A stretch of DNA of 64,000 bases from Ctena decussata (GCA_963989385.1 OZ022499.1:37634866-37698865), one strand, 5' to 3'. Shown: positions 10,564 through 22,685, numbered from the stretch's first letter. The notes: generated by a model from the letters alone, not told the origin. Translations and numbers: made by a program.

Positions 10564-11424
10564 GTTTTATTATAAAATCCAACAAACTTTCGTATTGCTT
10601 GATTTCGCCATTAGACATTACGATACGTAAAATTGTGCGTGGAGTTGCCAACACTCTGCTAATTTATATGACGTCAGTAACGTTTGCATAAAGTCTGGCG
10701 TTAAAATGTCACTGATTCTCGGATCCACAGAACGATTAGATGACAGCGCCAAATCAGTGCGGACATACGTCTGCAAAATATTCCGGGAAATCTAATTTTA
10801 GAAAGAACTGTCGCACGGAAAAAAAAACAAGCCAGTAGACATCAAGTACGTCAAGAGGTATTGAACACGTTCTGCACCTATGAAAATCAGTTTATTTCAT
10901 TTTTCCTATGTTCATTAAAGTACGAACACAATGGGTCAAGTGCACAGTAAAAGACGCCCGTAGTGAACATCAGAAAAATGAAATTTATCTCTTATAACTA
11001 CATTTGTTTTAAAATTATTTTAAGCATCATTTTCTGGCGGAGGCAGTATTGCAACATTACAATAAATCCATTCAGATATTTTTTAATACCACTCAATCTC
11101 TAGTATCATGATGTTATCATTCTGCTGGTGAAACACCACATTGCACACTACATGTATATATATTTGACGCGGAACCGGTTGAAACTTAAGCGACAACAGA
11201 CAAAATTGAGTACCGATAAATTAGAAAAAGCAGCGCGGGTGCATTTGATTGTAAAGATTTCCATGTAGCTGACAGAAAACTAGTATGTTTCTCGGACATA
11301 ATAAAGGTCAAATTTGCACCGAAATTTACGCTCTATTACTCATGTCTCTTCAACAATAACCCAAAGTGGGGCTTCAAAATGTAGGACAGTTTGGCTTAAA
11401 TAAGGCTACCTTCGGGGTTCTTCC

Positions 11425-11905
11425 AATGGTGACATTGGCGATTTTGCCAATAGTGCCATCGGTTGCCAATGATACCATTGGTAACCATAGAATCCTGAAC
11501 AGTGTCGGCAGCCAATGGTGCTATTGGTACTATTGTAGAGCCAGTTGCACCAATGTATCATTGGTAGAGCCAGTGGCGCTAATAGCATCATTGCAAAGCC
11601 AATATTTTTTCTGTAATAAGAAATTTTTAGTTTTGCTAATTTGCTTTCAACATTGTGGGAAAAAAAATTCTCCCGTCTCAACACAAGCGTTAATGGAGCA
11701 GTGTATTCATTCCTGATTATTGCCAATCTTTTTACTTTTCACTAAAATGCCATATCGAATGACGCAATTTTCCCACGTCGGTTATTTTGCCCAGTATTGG
11801 CAGCAAACGGTCGGCAGTATTGGTACAATTGGTACCAATGCTAGAGCCAATGATGTCGATGGTGCACATCCGAACGGCATTGGCATGCTAATGGTAACAT
11901 TGACA
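11425..11905. repeat. Cluster of CCAAT/ATTGG motifs, decayed tandem repeat
   Basis: About sixteen ATTGG or CCAAT words lie in two groups (11425-11600 and 11790-11900), often as GCCAATGGT, CATTGG or GGTACCAATG, spaced about 12-25 bp. It reads as a degenerate inverted or tandem repeat. Frames open on both strands here are by-products. NF-Y would recognise CCAAT, but nothing shows promoter function. Confidence 0.5.
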
Positions 11906-12117
11906 GAGCCCCAAACGCACCCTAAATTTACGGACTGGTCCAAATCTTAAAATTTAGTGCGCAAAGGCCGTATGAAACACCGCCAGCTGTTTTGTTAGGT
12001 GAACTGAAGTAAATACGCGTAATGGCTGACCATTAAATATGGGCGAGAAAGATATGAAAAAGTAGCTTGGACAGACTCGGTGCCGGAAGATGCAGTATAT
12101 GGTTTGTGAACATTGTA

Positions 12118-12319
12118 GGAGCCCTTGTAGTTCAGTAGGTTAAGTGCTGGTCTGTTTACCTAGCGGTCCCGGATTCGGGACCCGCTGGAGGCGGGAATCT
12201 TATCAATTGTAAACGGGGTTCCATTGCACAAAGCCTTTCATGATCACCCTGTCATCGTCCTGATATGACTGAAATACTGTTAAAAAGGATGTAAAATTGC
12301 AAGTCATCCAACCATCCAT
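12118..12319 (+). mobile_element. tRNA-headed SINE, copy 1
   Basis: A tRNA-like head starts GGAGCCCTTGTAGTTCAG (A-box region), with a B-box-like GGATTCGGGACCC. A conserved body follows (GTAAACGGGGTTCCATTGC, CCTGATATGACTGAAATAC) and a tail of ATCC-type repeats after GCAAGTCATCC. This is a non-autonomous retroposon transcribed by Pol III and copied by a LINE. Three other copies are in this window. Confidence 0.8.
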
Positions 12320-12978
12320 GGGAACATTGTTACGAGAATAAGAACAACAACAATAAAATCTCCTAACTTCTCGTATTTTAATGTCCAATACTTGTATATT
12401 TTTATCAGACAATACACATGATGCACGTTAATCATGCCTTTGCTCTAAACATATGGTCACAGTGATAAAGGACTTCTATGATTAAGGCGAGGATTTTCCC
12501 CATTAGACCGGCGCGACATGTCAAAATTTTCAAAAGTATAAAGTGTGCAAAATTTTCTTAGCAGAGCTTCCACAAACATGTAAGCCGTATGAAATCAGAT
12601 CATTTGTGATTCAGACCCACAGACATGGGGAGATAATCCAGTCTAATCTTACCTACCCTAAATTCAAGGTTTTCGCATACCTCATTTTTGGAGGTAATAA
12701 AAATATTGGAATCAGTCATTCATTCCATACATTTTTATCATAAATGCATGCTAAATACACGCATATCACAATACAAAGCAATGATTTCCTTCTTGTTACG
12801 CCTGACTTGCATTTAAACATGCAAAACCACAGTTATACTTCCGGTCAAAGCGGCCAAAAGAGAACGCTTCACTATAACTAAAATACAAGTACTTTCCCCC
12901 CGTGACCCAGCATTTCCTTCATGCAGCAGACTTATGCGATGCAAGTACGCAATATATATGAGTGGGAAGCTGGGTCCC

Positions 12979-13003
12979 GGGGGGGGGGGGGGGGGGGGGG
13001 GGG
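12979..13003 (+). repeat. Run of 25 G
   Basis: A CCC triplet is followed by 25 consecutive G residues. The run can form a G-quadruplex and is a likely site of length error in assembly. Confidence 0.9.
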
Positions 13004-13596
13004 AAGGAACGATACTCAGTAAGCCAAAGAAGAAGAATGGTGAGCAGTAGCACTGTGATCCTCAAGGATTATATTGTGTACCATGACCTTGAAATGAGGT
13101 CAAGGTCACATACATATTGTCAAAACTATCCAGTGTTGTCTGTTATGTAAGTAATGTAAGTAAAAAACTGGTGAGATGTATACAATAAATCATTATTTCA
13201 TCGATCAGTTTGAGGATAGTTTACAATTATCCTAACAATGACGTCAACGTCAACGTATGTTTAACGTACTTTACATAGACAGAAACACTTGAAAATTCAT
13301 TTGTCATGCAAGGTACATGTCATAGTCATAAATGCAAAGCAAAAGTCAGTGATCTGTATAAATTTTTAATCATGGGGAAAAATCACGCCTTAAGCATAGA
13401 GGTCCTTGATTAGATGCTTCGCTTAGTATCTGCACGTATTTCTGAAAGCTCAGTAAAATGACTAGTATTATAAACATAGTTTCCTCCTGTTTATTTCATA
13501 AGTTTTTAATTTCCTTTTGAGTTTCCTGAATACACCATGGCCTTGGGACTAACGGAAAAGTAGAATTTCAGAAAGACGCAAAAAGTGGAAAGCTGC

Positions 13597-13815
13597 GGCC
13601 GTATTCATAAAGCCACTTAAGTCGTTGCTATGCTGTTGCTAAGGCTAAATTTCTTTGAAGGAGATTCCCTACAACTATGAAATTTGCTCTGGAGGAACAG
13701 TCTTACAAAGACTGTTCCTCAAGACCAAATTTCATAGTTGTAGGGAATCTCCTTTATAGATATTTAGCCTTAGCAACCGCATAGCAACGACTTAAGTGGC
13801 TTTATGAATACGGCC
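13597..13815. mobile_element. 219-bp palindromic MITE, GGCCGTATTCATAAAG ends
   Basis: An almost perfect hairpin. The termini are GGCCGTATTCATAAAGCC and its reverse complement. The inner arms carry CACTTAAGTCGTTGCTATG, GGAGATTCCCTACAACTATG and GGAACAGTCTT. The loop is only a few bases. No target duplication is certain. Arms are nearly identical, which suggests recent origin or gene conversion. Confidence 0.88.
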
Positions 13816-13932
13816 CCAGGTAGCCAAAACTTGCATTATTTCACGAATATTTTACAATGCTTTGGACAAGAAGCGACAACCGGAATAAATTTTGGACAAT
13901 TTTCTATTATTTCAACATAAAAGATATAATGT

Positions 13933-14056
13933 GACCTCTCATTATAACCGTCTCACCAAAACGGTTTTAATGGGGGGCACAAGATGGTTTCATTGAGAAA
14001 TAAGAAAAAAATCGTTGTGTGATCCTCAATACCCCTCTTATCTTTTAGCTTGTGAG
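13933..14056. mobile_element. Partial hairpin MITE related to the 30.75-kb element
   Basis: It contains GACCTCTCATTATAACCGTCTCACC followed by the inverted GGTTTTAATGGGGG and TTTCATTGAGAAATAAG, the same blocks as the 30752-30946 and 32024-32246 elements, but with only one complete outer arm. Confidence 0.6.
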
Positions 14057-15509
14057 TAGTTTCTGGAGAAAGTCGAAGATCAGGCACAATGCAAATAGTG
14101 AGAAGCAGGTAATGATAAACCTTTTCACAGAACTTATTGCTCATGATAATCCACAAAGGAAATACTAGCGCTATCTGTGATGCTAGAACCAATGGACACA
14201 AACGGCTCTGCCTTTACAACCTTTCATCGTTTTTTTCTACGTGATGCATAAAATTGCATAAAATTAATCTCCATTGTCCAAAGTGTATGGTTACAGGAGA
14301 GCTACTCACGAGACAATGTTGACGAATCCTTGTCCTTTTAAAACAATGTCCTTACACTTTGACCGATTGATCTGAAAATTGTCGCAAATTGTGCAAAAAT
14401 GATTGTATCTATTACCAGTGCCAAGTATTAAGCAGATACATGTATGCAGACATCTGTAGAAAAAGCCAGACCGTGTAACCCCCCCCCCTCCCCCCCTGTA
14501 TACTTTCTTTTGCCTCTAAGTATACAAATGGGATTGGCACTTAACTCGGTTCCCACACCGATCCTTTTAGCTGCATTTTTATCTCTTCCTGAAAAACAAG
14601 ACATTCTCTTTATCTGTTATTAGTACGTGTAACATTATATAGGCTTAAGGCTTTTCAGATGTTTTGCCTGCAAACATTATTCCTAAAACTTGGGTATATT
14701 CATCATGCAATGCACTATAGTGTCACCACTGTCTTCGAATTAATTCTTCGTCGTGCGTTCATATTAAAGTAATGTACGCTTTTATGCAAGCTTAATAGCA
14801 GCCTACAATGTAAAAACGCTTCTTCTAGATTCCTCTAGATTCCTTCGAAAAGTTGTAATTATTTTATTGATGTCTGTACTCTCTTTTTTGCGTTTCCTCC
14901 GCACATCCTAGCTCTGCGTCTAGCTAGAAGTTTCAAGAGAAACTAATTTTGGAATACAGTATAATGGTCACCTTGGAAGCGAACAGACTTCGTTGAATTC
15001 ACGTTACCAGAGATAGTATTTCATCATAGTGAAACTAAATCACTGCCGTTAAATATTTTTGCCGAGTGGCATTATAAGCTTAATTTTACCTGGATCCGGG
15101 TCTCGTTTACATGAAAGCAAATTTAAAACTACATAAAATGTAATCAAATTTGAATAACAAAATCTGACTGTACAGTTTTCAGACGATATGCTATCAGAGT
15201 GAATTTGAATTTCACTTCGCCGATTTGTTTCTTGTCTGATTATCTTACAGATAAACCTTTCATTTATTAATAGAAAATCTGCAAAAACGAACGTGAAAAA
15301 ATAATTTTTATGGTCGATAAGTGCTTCCGTACGACGAGGTGCGTTCGGATTTTAATCACTGACTTAAAGGTGTCACTATTCACCGAACTCAATTAGCACC
15401 AAACCAAAACATCAGCAATCACACAAAAAATCGAAAATTGTATGCTACAAAATCACACCAGAATGATACCGCAAAGATTCGACTAAAATTGAAAATTGTA
15501 TGCTAAGCA
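14057..15509. other. Intergenic DNA
   Basis: No gene recognised. A C-rich tract lies at about 14480-14500. The rest is AT-rich with no repeat that I can follow. Confidence 0.4.
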
Positions 15510-15619
15510 AGCTCCATGCGGACAGTGAAGACTCTGATCATACTCGGTGGGTTCCCAGGCTGATCTGCGTCTTGGCTGGGGGCAAATGCCACTTTGTTGC
15601 TTTTGTTATTTCGCGGCTC
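15510..15619. mobile_element. GAGCCGCG fold-back MITE, 3' half only
   Basis: Only the right half remains. It starts at AGCTCCATGCGGACAGTGAA and ends with a mutated TATTTCGCGGCTC. It is diverged from the intact copies and has no left arm. Confidence 0.75.
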
Positions 15620-15730
15620 ATTTATGGACTGATTTCAATAAACTTCACACAGGTATTGAGTGTACAATTACCTAGAGCAGCCTCTTGTTCTTTTAATAGT
15701 CATTTCTCATATCACTTTCGTATTTAAAGA

Positions 15731-16007
15731 TTTTTTTTGGTTGGTTGATTTGATGCTTAACGTCCACGGTAAACAACTAAGGTCATGTCGGGACGGTCAG
15801 TTAACCTAACCACACTATTCCTGGGCAGGCTTAGACCTCCTAAGCGGTTAACCAGTACTAAGTGCACATACTTTCGCCAGTAACTGACAACTGCCCTTCT
15901 TGAATCAGCGGAAGGAGAAACGAAAGTATGTGGCCAGACCGGGATTCGAACCCAGGACCTCTGACTTACGAGTCAGGTGCCCTACCGATTGCGCTACCCG
16001 GCCCGGC
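15731..16007 (-). mobile_element. SINE with tRNA-Thr-like head
   Basis: On the minus strand the element begins with the tRNA-like sequence at 16007-15933. A body of about 200 bp follows (GGGCAGTTGTCAGTTACTGG, CCTAAGCCTGCC-like blocks, ACCTTAGTTGTTTACCG), ending GCATCAAATCAACCAACC just before an A-rich tail. The tail and the tRNA head mark it as a retroposed SINE, not a host tRNA gene. Confidence 0.8.
15933..16007 (-). tRNA. tRNA-Thr(CGT)-like head of the SINE
   Basis: It folds as a complete cloverleaf. The acceptor stem pairs GCCGGGC with GTCTGGC (two G-U pairs). The anticodon stem CTGA/TCAG carries the loop CTCGTAA, anticodon CGT. The B box GGTTCGAATCC is perfect and the A box is TAGCGCAATCGG. 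It is fused to a SINE body, so a working Thr tRNA is unlikely, although Pol III could transcribe it. Confidence 0.6.
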
Positions 16008-16284
16008 GTATTTAAAGAACCCAGCGCTTTGTTACTTTCGGCAATTACCGTAATGACCCTAAATATTCGGAGAGTTCTGGGCAAACATTGTAGACCCAGA
16101 TCAAATTGCTCCGGGTCTGCAACATTTGACATTCAATAAACATCATTTGGATGCATTAATGTGTGTAAAATCCACTTTCTAAGAATTTTTGAACAATAAA
16201 TGTCCAACGTTTGGATGTCCGAAATTTTAGGGTCAGGGTACTTCTTGTAAAAATTGGGATCACTGAAATAATTACTGTAATGGT

Positions 16285-16862
16285 CCAGGATTGTGTTTTG
16301 ACCCAGAGTTCGGCGTAAAGATTCGGAGTTCGGAATAAAGAAACGGGTCTTTCATGAGTTCGGCAGGTTCGGAGTTCGGACTAAGAATGGGTTGTTTGTC
16401 GGTTCCGTAGGTTCGGAGTTCAGAATAAAGATTCGGAGTTCGGCGTAAAGATTCGGAGTTCGGAATAAAGAAACGGGGCTTTCATGAGTTCGGCAGGTTC
16501 GGAGTTCGGACTAAGAATGGGTTGTTTGTCGGTTCAGTAGGTTCGGAGTTCGGAATAAAGATTCGGTGTTCGGAATAAAGAAACGGGGCTTTCATGAGTT
16601 CGGCCGGTTCGGAGTTCGGACTAAGAATGGGTTGTTTGTCAGTTCGGTAGGTTCGGAGTTCGGACTAACTGTGGGTCCATGTTGGGTTTGGCCGGTTCGG
16701 AGTTCGGACAAAAAAGTTGGTCCATTATGTGTTTGGCATGTTCGGAGTTTGGACTAAGAATGGGTTGTTTGTCAGTTCGGTAGGTTCAGAGTTCGGACTA
16801 ACTGTGGGTCCATGTTGGGTTGGGCAGGTTCTGACTTTGGACTTACAATGATGTCAGCATGG
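16285..16862. repeat. Minisatellite array A, GTTCGGAGTTCGGA units
   Basis: Tandem GTTCGGAGTTCGGACTAAG and AATAAAGATTCGG-type units of about 45 bp are grouped into a higher-order period of about 120-125 bp. The left flank GGTCCAGGATTGTGTTTTGA also occurs, inverted, at the far end of array C (about 23.5 kb). Confidence 0.85.
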
Positions 16863-16899
16863 GGCACTTTTCATACTTTGGATGCGTCGCAGTCCTGAG

Positions 16900-17132
16900 T
16901 TGACCTATATTGTTCCCAGTCTTTAGTCCCAACTCCAGGTTTGCTGATCCCAGGTTGGACTCGGTCCTTCGTGCGAACTCATAGTCTGCCGAACTCAGGT
17001 TGAACCCAATCTAAGTCCAAACTGCCGGTGGGCCAAACTCAAGTTGGACCCAATCTTAAGTCCGAACTCCAGGTTTGCCAAACCCAGGTTTGACTCGGTC
17101 TTTGGTCCGAACTTCCAGTCTGCCAAACCCAT
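16900..17132. repeat. Minisatellite array B, inverted relative to array A
   Basis: Units of the type AGTCCGAACTCCAGG(T/C)TTGCC and GGTTGGACTCGGTC run in the same orientation as array C and opposite to array A. They are more diverged than array C. Confidence 0.75.
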
Positions 17133-17142
17133 AGAGATGATT

Positions 17143-17262
17143 ACACGGTTGTTTTGATCCCAACCCTGATCTCAGCCCGAGTTGACCATATCGGCCCAAG
17201 CCCAAAGGGCGAGGGCTGATATGGTCCGAGGGCTGAGATCAAAACAACCGTGTTATGATCTT
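17143..17262. repeat. Imperfect hairpin next to array B
   Basis: ACACGGTTGTTTTGATC with CTGATCTCAGCCC and GACCATATCGGCC on the left return as GGCTGATATGGTC, GGGCTGAGATC and AAAACAACCGTGT on the right. It is probably a small fold-back element. Confidence 0.7.
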
Positions 17263-17804
17263 TTTATCATATACTTATGTGCATAAAAATGAATGCTCAG
17301 TTCTAGCACCGAGGGAAACTCTTCGGTATTCCGCTAGACCTGTAATGTGAGAATTGCAGTTGCAGTTATAGCAGTCTGATACAGCAAGAGTCGTCTTTAA
17401 CTTCCCAGCGTCTTTATTTCACAACATTCACAAGAAAGTAATAGAAATTAGAGAAACGAGAGTGTTTTCATGGCAGATGTTTACAGAAAACTGTTTCGAC
17501 ACGAGTGACTGTGACAAAACATCACAGAAATCTTTTCTGGATGGAGAAACATTAAAGTTTTTTGTGTAATGGGCCAGGCACTGTCAGGCTAGCTATCCTG
17601 TCCCACTGACAGGTCTTGTTTTTCAACTACACTAGCTTTTATCTACTGCATTTAGGGTCAAGAATGATGGTTTTCAAACCTTTCCATATATGATTTTAGG
17701 GGAACAATGGTGTCAATACGCATTTGTTGTGATAAAGTAGTGACAGTTGCAATTTACCCTTTTATTTTGACAATTTTCAAATGCATTTTCAAGAGGGCCT
17801 ACAG

Positions 17805-19212
17805 CAGTGACCTATAAATACAGTGACTCGCGTCTTCACCTTTCGGTCAAAAGAGGCGTGTCGCGCATGCGACTACAGCGCCTCCTACCGGAACGCCAAT
17901 GTTAAAACAAGCTGAAAAAGCTTGAATTTCTGTCAAAAGTTAACGGCGTGCATCGTCCATGTTATCGGTGTTTTCTTAGTGAAATTATTATTCAACGATA
18001 AGGTAAGCTTTGAATTTTATAATGATGTATTAGAAAATAAGTTTTGTGATGATTTTGCTTGGTTTTGGAGTTCATTTCTAACGATGTAAATTGAGAAACT
18101 TTGGTCACTCGAAACAAAATGGCGACAACGCCGTGAATACCATCACTTCTTTTTTTATGTACTCCGTCGTTAATAAGGTTTGAGGTAATATCTAAACATT
18201 AGAAAACGAAAGGGGAAGGACCAAAAAATTGTATGATATAATTTTCATGACAATTATTTACTATTTGATGGATTTATGACAGTATAGAAATAGGCTTTTT
18301 TTGTGAAAGTAGCGAAAACCGGCAAATCAGGATGTTCAAAACCCCACTCCCCCGTTTTTGAATAAGGCTCCCAAAATAACTATTTTTGAGCCCCGCAATG
18401 ATATTTTTCATTAAGTTGAATGCCTTACAAATTGATTGATTGCTATTTTATGCAATTTCGTGCAGATTTAATGGGTCAAAATTATCATGATATAAAACTT
18501 GTTTTTCACAGTTTTGCCATACAACGATGAGTTCAGAGGGTTGTTTAGTTATGCAATGAAGAATTTGTCAGCGACCAAAGTTTCTTATTTCATTTCAATA
18601 AAATTAACTCCAAAACCAAACAAAATCATCACAGAACTTATATTCTAATATATCATCATAAAATTCAAAGCTTACCTCAACGTTGAATAATTATTTGATT
18701 ACGTAAACATTAATGAAATGGGCTATTCACGTCGATAACATCTGACAGAAATTCCAACTTCCTCAGCTTGTTTAATTCTATGTCACTGACTTACTTCAAT
18801 TTTCACTGCATGCATATTCTCCTAGGTAAGAGAGGGTCAAGATCAAAATCCTCATCCAAATGCAAAATAAAAAAAAGTTTCCCGTATTAATATTGAAAAG
18901 CCCGCCAGCCTTTTTTTTTTTTTTTTTTTCCCCTTCTACGTAAAGTAAAACTACCGTATTAAGCTCGGCAAGTTTGGTATCAAAATTTCGGAAATTAAAT
19001 ACACAATTTAACGCAAATGTTTGTCAGAACACATTATTTATACAGGTAAAAAAATAATGAAAATATTAACATAAGTCTTGATGCGAAATAAGCGGTCGAT
19101 AGAATTATCGATTTTTTCAGCCACTCACCTGTCCAACGGCGCGACAAGCGTCAACTAGAAAAAATACCTATATTTAACTGGAGATGCGAGTCACTCTATA
19201 TATAGGTCACTG
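17805..19212. mobile_element. 1.4-kb TIR element with 7-bp target duplication
   Basis: It starts CAGTGACCTATA and ends TATAGGTCACTG, with CCTACAG directly before (17798-17804) and after (19213-19219). Inside, a second inverted pair of about 210 bp (17905-18115 and 18565-18780) surrounds about 450 bp of AT-rich loop. No coding frame of note is present, so it is non-autonomous. The 7-bp duplication narrows the superfamily but does not fix it. Confidence 0.85.
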
Positions 19213-19379
19213 CCTACAGGTTGTATCAAGAGCGAGACGAATATCTGTCTCAGCCCTCTATCAAGGGCGAGACTGATATCCATCTCGGCTTTTGACATAG
19301 CAGTTTGGAGCGCAGGGCCGGATCATATCTCACAGTGCGGAAAATATAATGGGCGAAATTATGTATCACGGGCCGGTTA

Positions 19380-19495
19380 CTAGAAATACCGGAATACACT
19401 TAATTACCGGAATATACCAAAATACACCGGAATATACCGGAATCTACCGGAATATACCAAAATACACATATTTGTTTACCGAAATACACTTTATT
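19380..19495. repeat. ACCGGAATATACC short tandem repeat, left copy
   Basis: Five to six units of TACCGGAATATACCAAAATACA lie just outside the large palindrome. An inverted counterpart (GGTGTATTCCGGTATATTCC) lies beyond its other end at about 22620-22685. Confidence 0.75.
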
Positions 19496-20365
19496 TGACC
19501 AGAATATAAATAATTTTATTTACAATAGGAGATAACGGGAATCCCCGGAGTGACGTCATCGGATGATCACGTGGGTAGATTGGTTGGCAAAAAGATAACG
19601 ACAGACAGTGGTCTTCTGTGGGATTTTGCTGAAAATTAACCTCTGAAATGCGTAAAATATAGTTTAGAAAGCTGCGAATAAATAGAAACCGATAAAACCA
19701 GTGCAAATATTGTTTTAATCGCTTGTCGCGCGAAAAAAAAGAGTTATTTAATATTATTTAAAGTTATTTAATTACTCGACATACATTGACTCGCTTCGGA
19801 ACAGGACTTTTTCTCTTAATAATTTGACTTAAAAAGAAAAATGAATAAATGAAATAAAAATACAATAAATCGGAGGTACTAAAGATCAGTATTTTAACCT
19901 TTAAACCCTTTCGGCAATCAATGTGATTAGTAAATATAACACGGTTGATAGAAAATGAAAGACAGTAAAATATAGAAACTTGTATCCAACGAGAAGTAAT
20001 GCAAAATTAATAAAACATATTGATCTGATTTAGGGATAAGAGAATGTAAACAATAAAAAAGTAAATGAATTTATATTCATGACTGCGATTCAAAAGAAAA
20101 TGTTATAAAACCGTAAAGGATAATATACTCGTATAAGCAGAGAACCTTCTGTTTTGAGATTACTATCAGTAATAACCACATTATTTAGTCCGAGCTCATG
20201 ACATCTGAACAACAAATTCACTCTGTCTGTTTCTCTCTCTGTCTCCCGCTCTCTCTAATGGTTTGATAAAACGGTAAAGGATAATATATAAACAGAGAAT
20301 CTTCTCTGTTTTGAAATGCAGTCATTACCATAGTATTTAGTCCGAGCTCATGACATCTAAACAAT

Positions 20366-20368
<3 letters not shown>

Positions 20369-20412
<44 letters not shown>
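20369..20412. repeat. (CT)n microsatellite in left palindrome arm
   Basis: About 22 uninterrupted CT units, the mirror of the GA run in the right arm. Confidence 0.95.
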
Positions 20413-20415
<3 letters not shown>

Positions 20416-21638
20416 ATTGTTTGCTCATTACATTTTATTAGCGGATAAGCTTATTAAATTTAAAATATCATAGATTATAATAATCGAGTTTTATTAGATA
20501 TTTAAATAAGCCACACCGCCAAAAACAGGTGGTTATATCATGGAAGTATAAGACACACTCCCTGGTTATATTATACAAGTTTTAAATATGACATTGCCAC
20601 TGTAGGAAACTCGCGGGCGTTCTTTGAAATATAATAATTAAAGACATTCCTTATCAAAAGACCCGCTGAATACCGGATAAATTCATTATAAACAATAAAC
20701 AACCGGTTTAATTTCAAAATGTACACCAGATACAGACACATTTTTAGAGTATCCATGCTAAAACGTACATCTAAAAGCACTTCATGTGGAACTAAATTAG
20801 GAAATATTTCACACTAAAATACCTACATTTCTCAGCGTTATCATTTATATAAAAATATGCATCATAATGCACAAAATACACGGCATAATTAATTACATAG
20901 TTTAGTATCACCCAATAAACGTTCAATATAGCGTGATTGATTATCGACTTTTTGCCAACCAGTGTGGGGAATACCTTGGAAATCCTTATCGATGACGTCA
21001 CCGCGTTTTCTCATAGAAATCCTTATCGATGACGTCACCGCGTTTTCTCCTATAGGAGAAAACGCGGTGACGTCATCGATAAGGATTTCCAAGGTATTCC
21101 CCACACTGGTTGGCAAAAAGTCGATAATCAATCACGCTATATTGAACGTTTATTGGGTATTATTAAGCTATGTAATTAATCACGCCGTGTATTTTGCGCA
21201 TTATGATGCATATTTTTATATAAATGATAACGCTGAGAAATGTAGGTATTTTAGTGTGAAATATTGTTCTATTCTCTCTCCTAATTCATTTAAATTTGTT
21301 CCACATGAAGTACTTTTAGATGTACGTTTTAGCATGGATAGTCTAAAATAATGTGTCTGTATCTGGTGTACATTTTGAAATTGAACCGGTTGTTTATTGT
21401 TTATAAAGAATGTATCCGGTATTCAGCGGATCTTTTGATAAGGAAAGTCTTTAATTATCATATTTCAAAGAACGCCGCGGGTTTCCTACAGTGACAATGT
21501 CATATTAACTTGTATAATATAACCAACTGTTTTTGGCGGTGTGGCTAATTTAAATATCAAATAAAACTCGATTATTATTATCTATGATATTTTAATATTA
21601 ATATGCTTGTCCGCTAATAAAATATAAAGAGCAAAACA

Positions 21639-21640
<2 letters not shown>

Positions 21641-21689
<49 letters not shown>
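21641..21689. repeat. (AG)n microsatellite in right palindrome arm
   Basis: About 24 AG units, the inverted counterpart of the CT run at 20369-20412. Confidence 0.95.
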
Positions 21690-21693
<4 letters not shown>

Positions 21694-22619
21694 GTTTGTT
21701 TGTTCAGATGTCATGAGCTCGGACTAAATAATGTGCTTACAACGTGCATTACTGATAGTAATTTCAAAACAGAAGGTTCTCTGCTTATACGTGTATATTA
21801 TCCTTTACCGTTTTATAACATTCTCTTTTGAATCGCTGTCATGAATATAAATTCATTTACTTATTTATTTTTTACATTTTCTTATCCCTAAATCATATCA
21901 ATATGTTTCATTAATTTTGCATTACTTCTCGTTGGATACAAGTTTCTATATTTTATTGTCTTTCATTTTCTATTACTCGTGTTCTATTTAATAATCACAT
22001 TGATTGCCGAAAAGGTTTAAAGGTTAAAAAACGGATCTTTAGTACCTCCGATTTATTGTATTTTTATTTCATTTATTTATTTTTCTTTTTAAGCCAAAGA
22101 TATTAAGAGAAAAAGTCCTGTTCCGAAGCGAGTCATGTATGTCGAGTAATTAAATAACTTTAGATAATATTAAATAACTCTCTTTTTTCGCGCGACAAGC
22201 GATTAAAACAATTATTTGCACTGGTGTTATCGGTTTCTATTTATTCGCAGCTTTCTAAACTATATTTTACGCTTTTCAGAGGTTAATTTTCAGCAAAATT
22301 CCATAGAAGACCACTGTCTGTCGCTATCTTTTTGCCAACCAATCTACCCACGTGATCATCCGATGACGTCACTCCGGGGATTCCCGTTTTCTCCTATATG
22401 TCATTTAATATTTGCTGCATGTAAATGCTGGCAAGTGACTGACCCCTACAAAGACCCAAACCAGTTTGCAATCTGCACAGTGATACCTATCCAATAACCA
22501 TACGTTAGTCTGTTAATTCTCACTACCAATATAAAAAAGCCAATACTTAGATGGAAATGGTACTTATTCCATTTATTCTGGCAATATTTAAGTTTATTTT
22601 GATAATAAAAATGTATATT

Positions 22620-22685
22620 TTGGTGTATTCCGGTGTACATGTATTCCGGTATATTCCGGTAATAAGGTAGATTCCGGTAATTCTA
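22620..22685. repeat. GGTATATTCCGGT short tandem repeat, right copy
   Basis: Inverted counterpart of the 19380-19495 repeat. Together the two flank the palindrome, so the inverted symmetry extends beyond the TIR elements. Confidence 0.75.

Larger units (their letters stand above)
19525..22397. mobile_element. 2.9-kb head-to-head palindrome of two TIR elements
   Basis: The left arm (19525-21052) and right arm (21053-22397) are inverted copies meeting at CTCCTATAGGAG. Each arm has similar sequence at both of its own ends: ATAGGAGA(A/T)AACG, then GTGACGTCATCG and TTGGTTGGCAAAAAG. Each arm therefore looks like a separate TIR element of about 1.35-1.5 kb, joined tip to tip. The arms have diverged: the left has a tandem duplication (about 20105-20250 and 20265-20400) and a second copy of the inner end (20979-21015 against 21016-21052). 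Each arm carries a (CT)n/(GA)n run. No protein is recognisable; frames open on mirrored strands are palindrome by-products. Confidence 0.88.

Noticed and set aside
15933..16007. Host tRNA-Thr gene
   Set aside because: It is fused to a SINE body and tail, with no run of T directly after it.
20962..21351. 129-codon open frame at the palindrome centre
   Set aside because: The frame exists on both mirrored strands because of the inverted repeat. It shows no recognisable domain.
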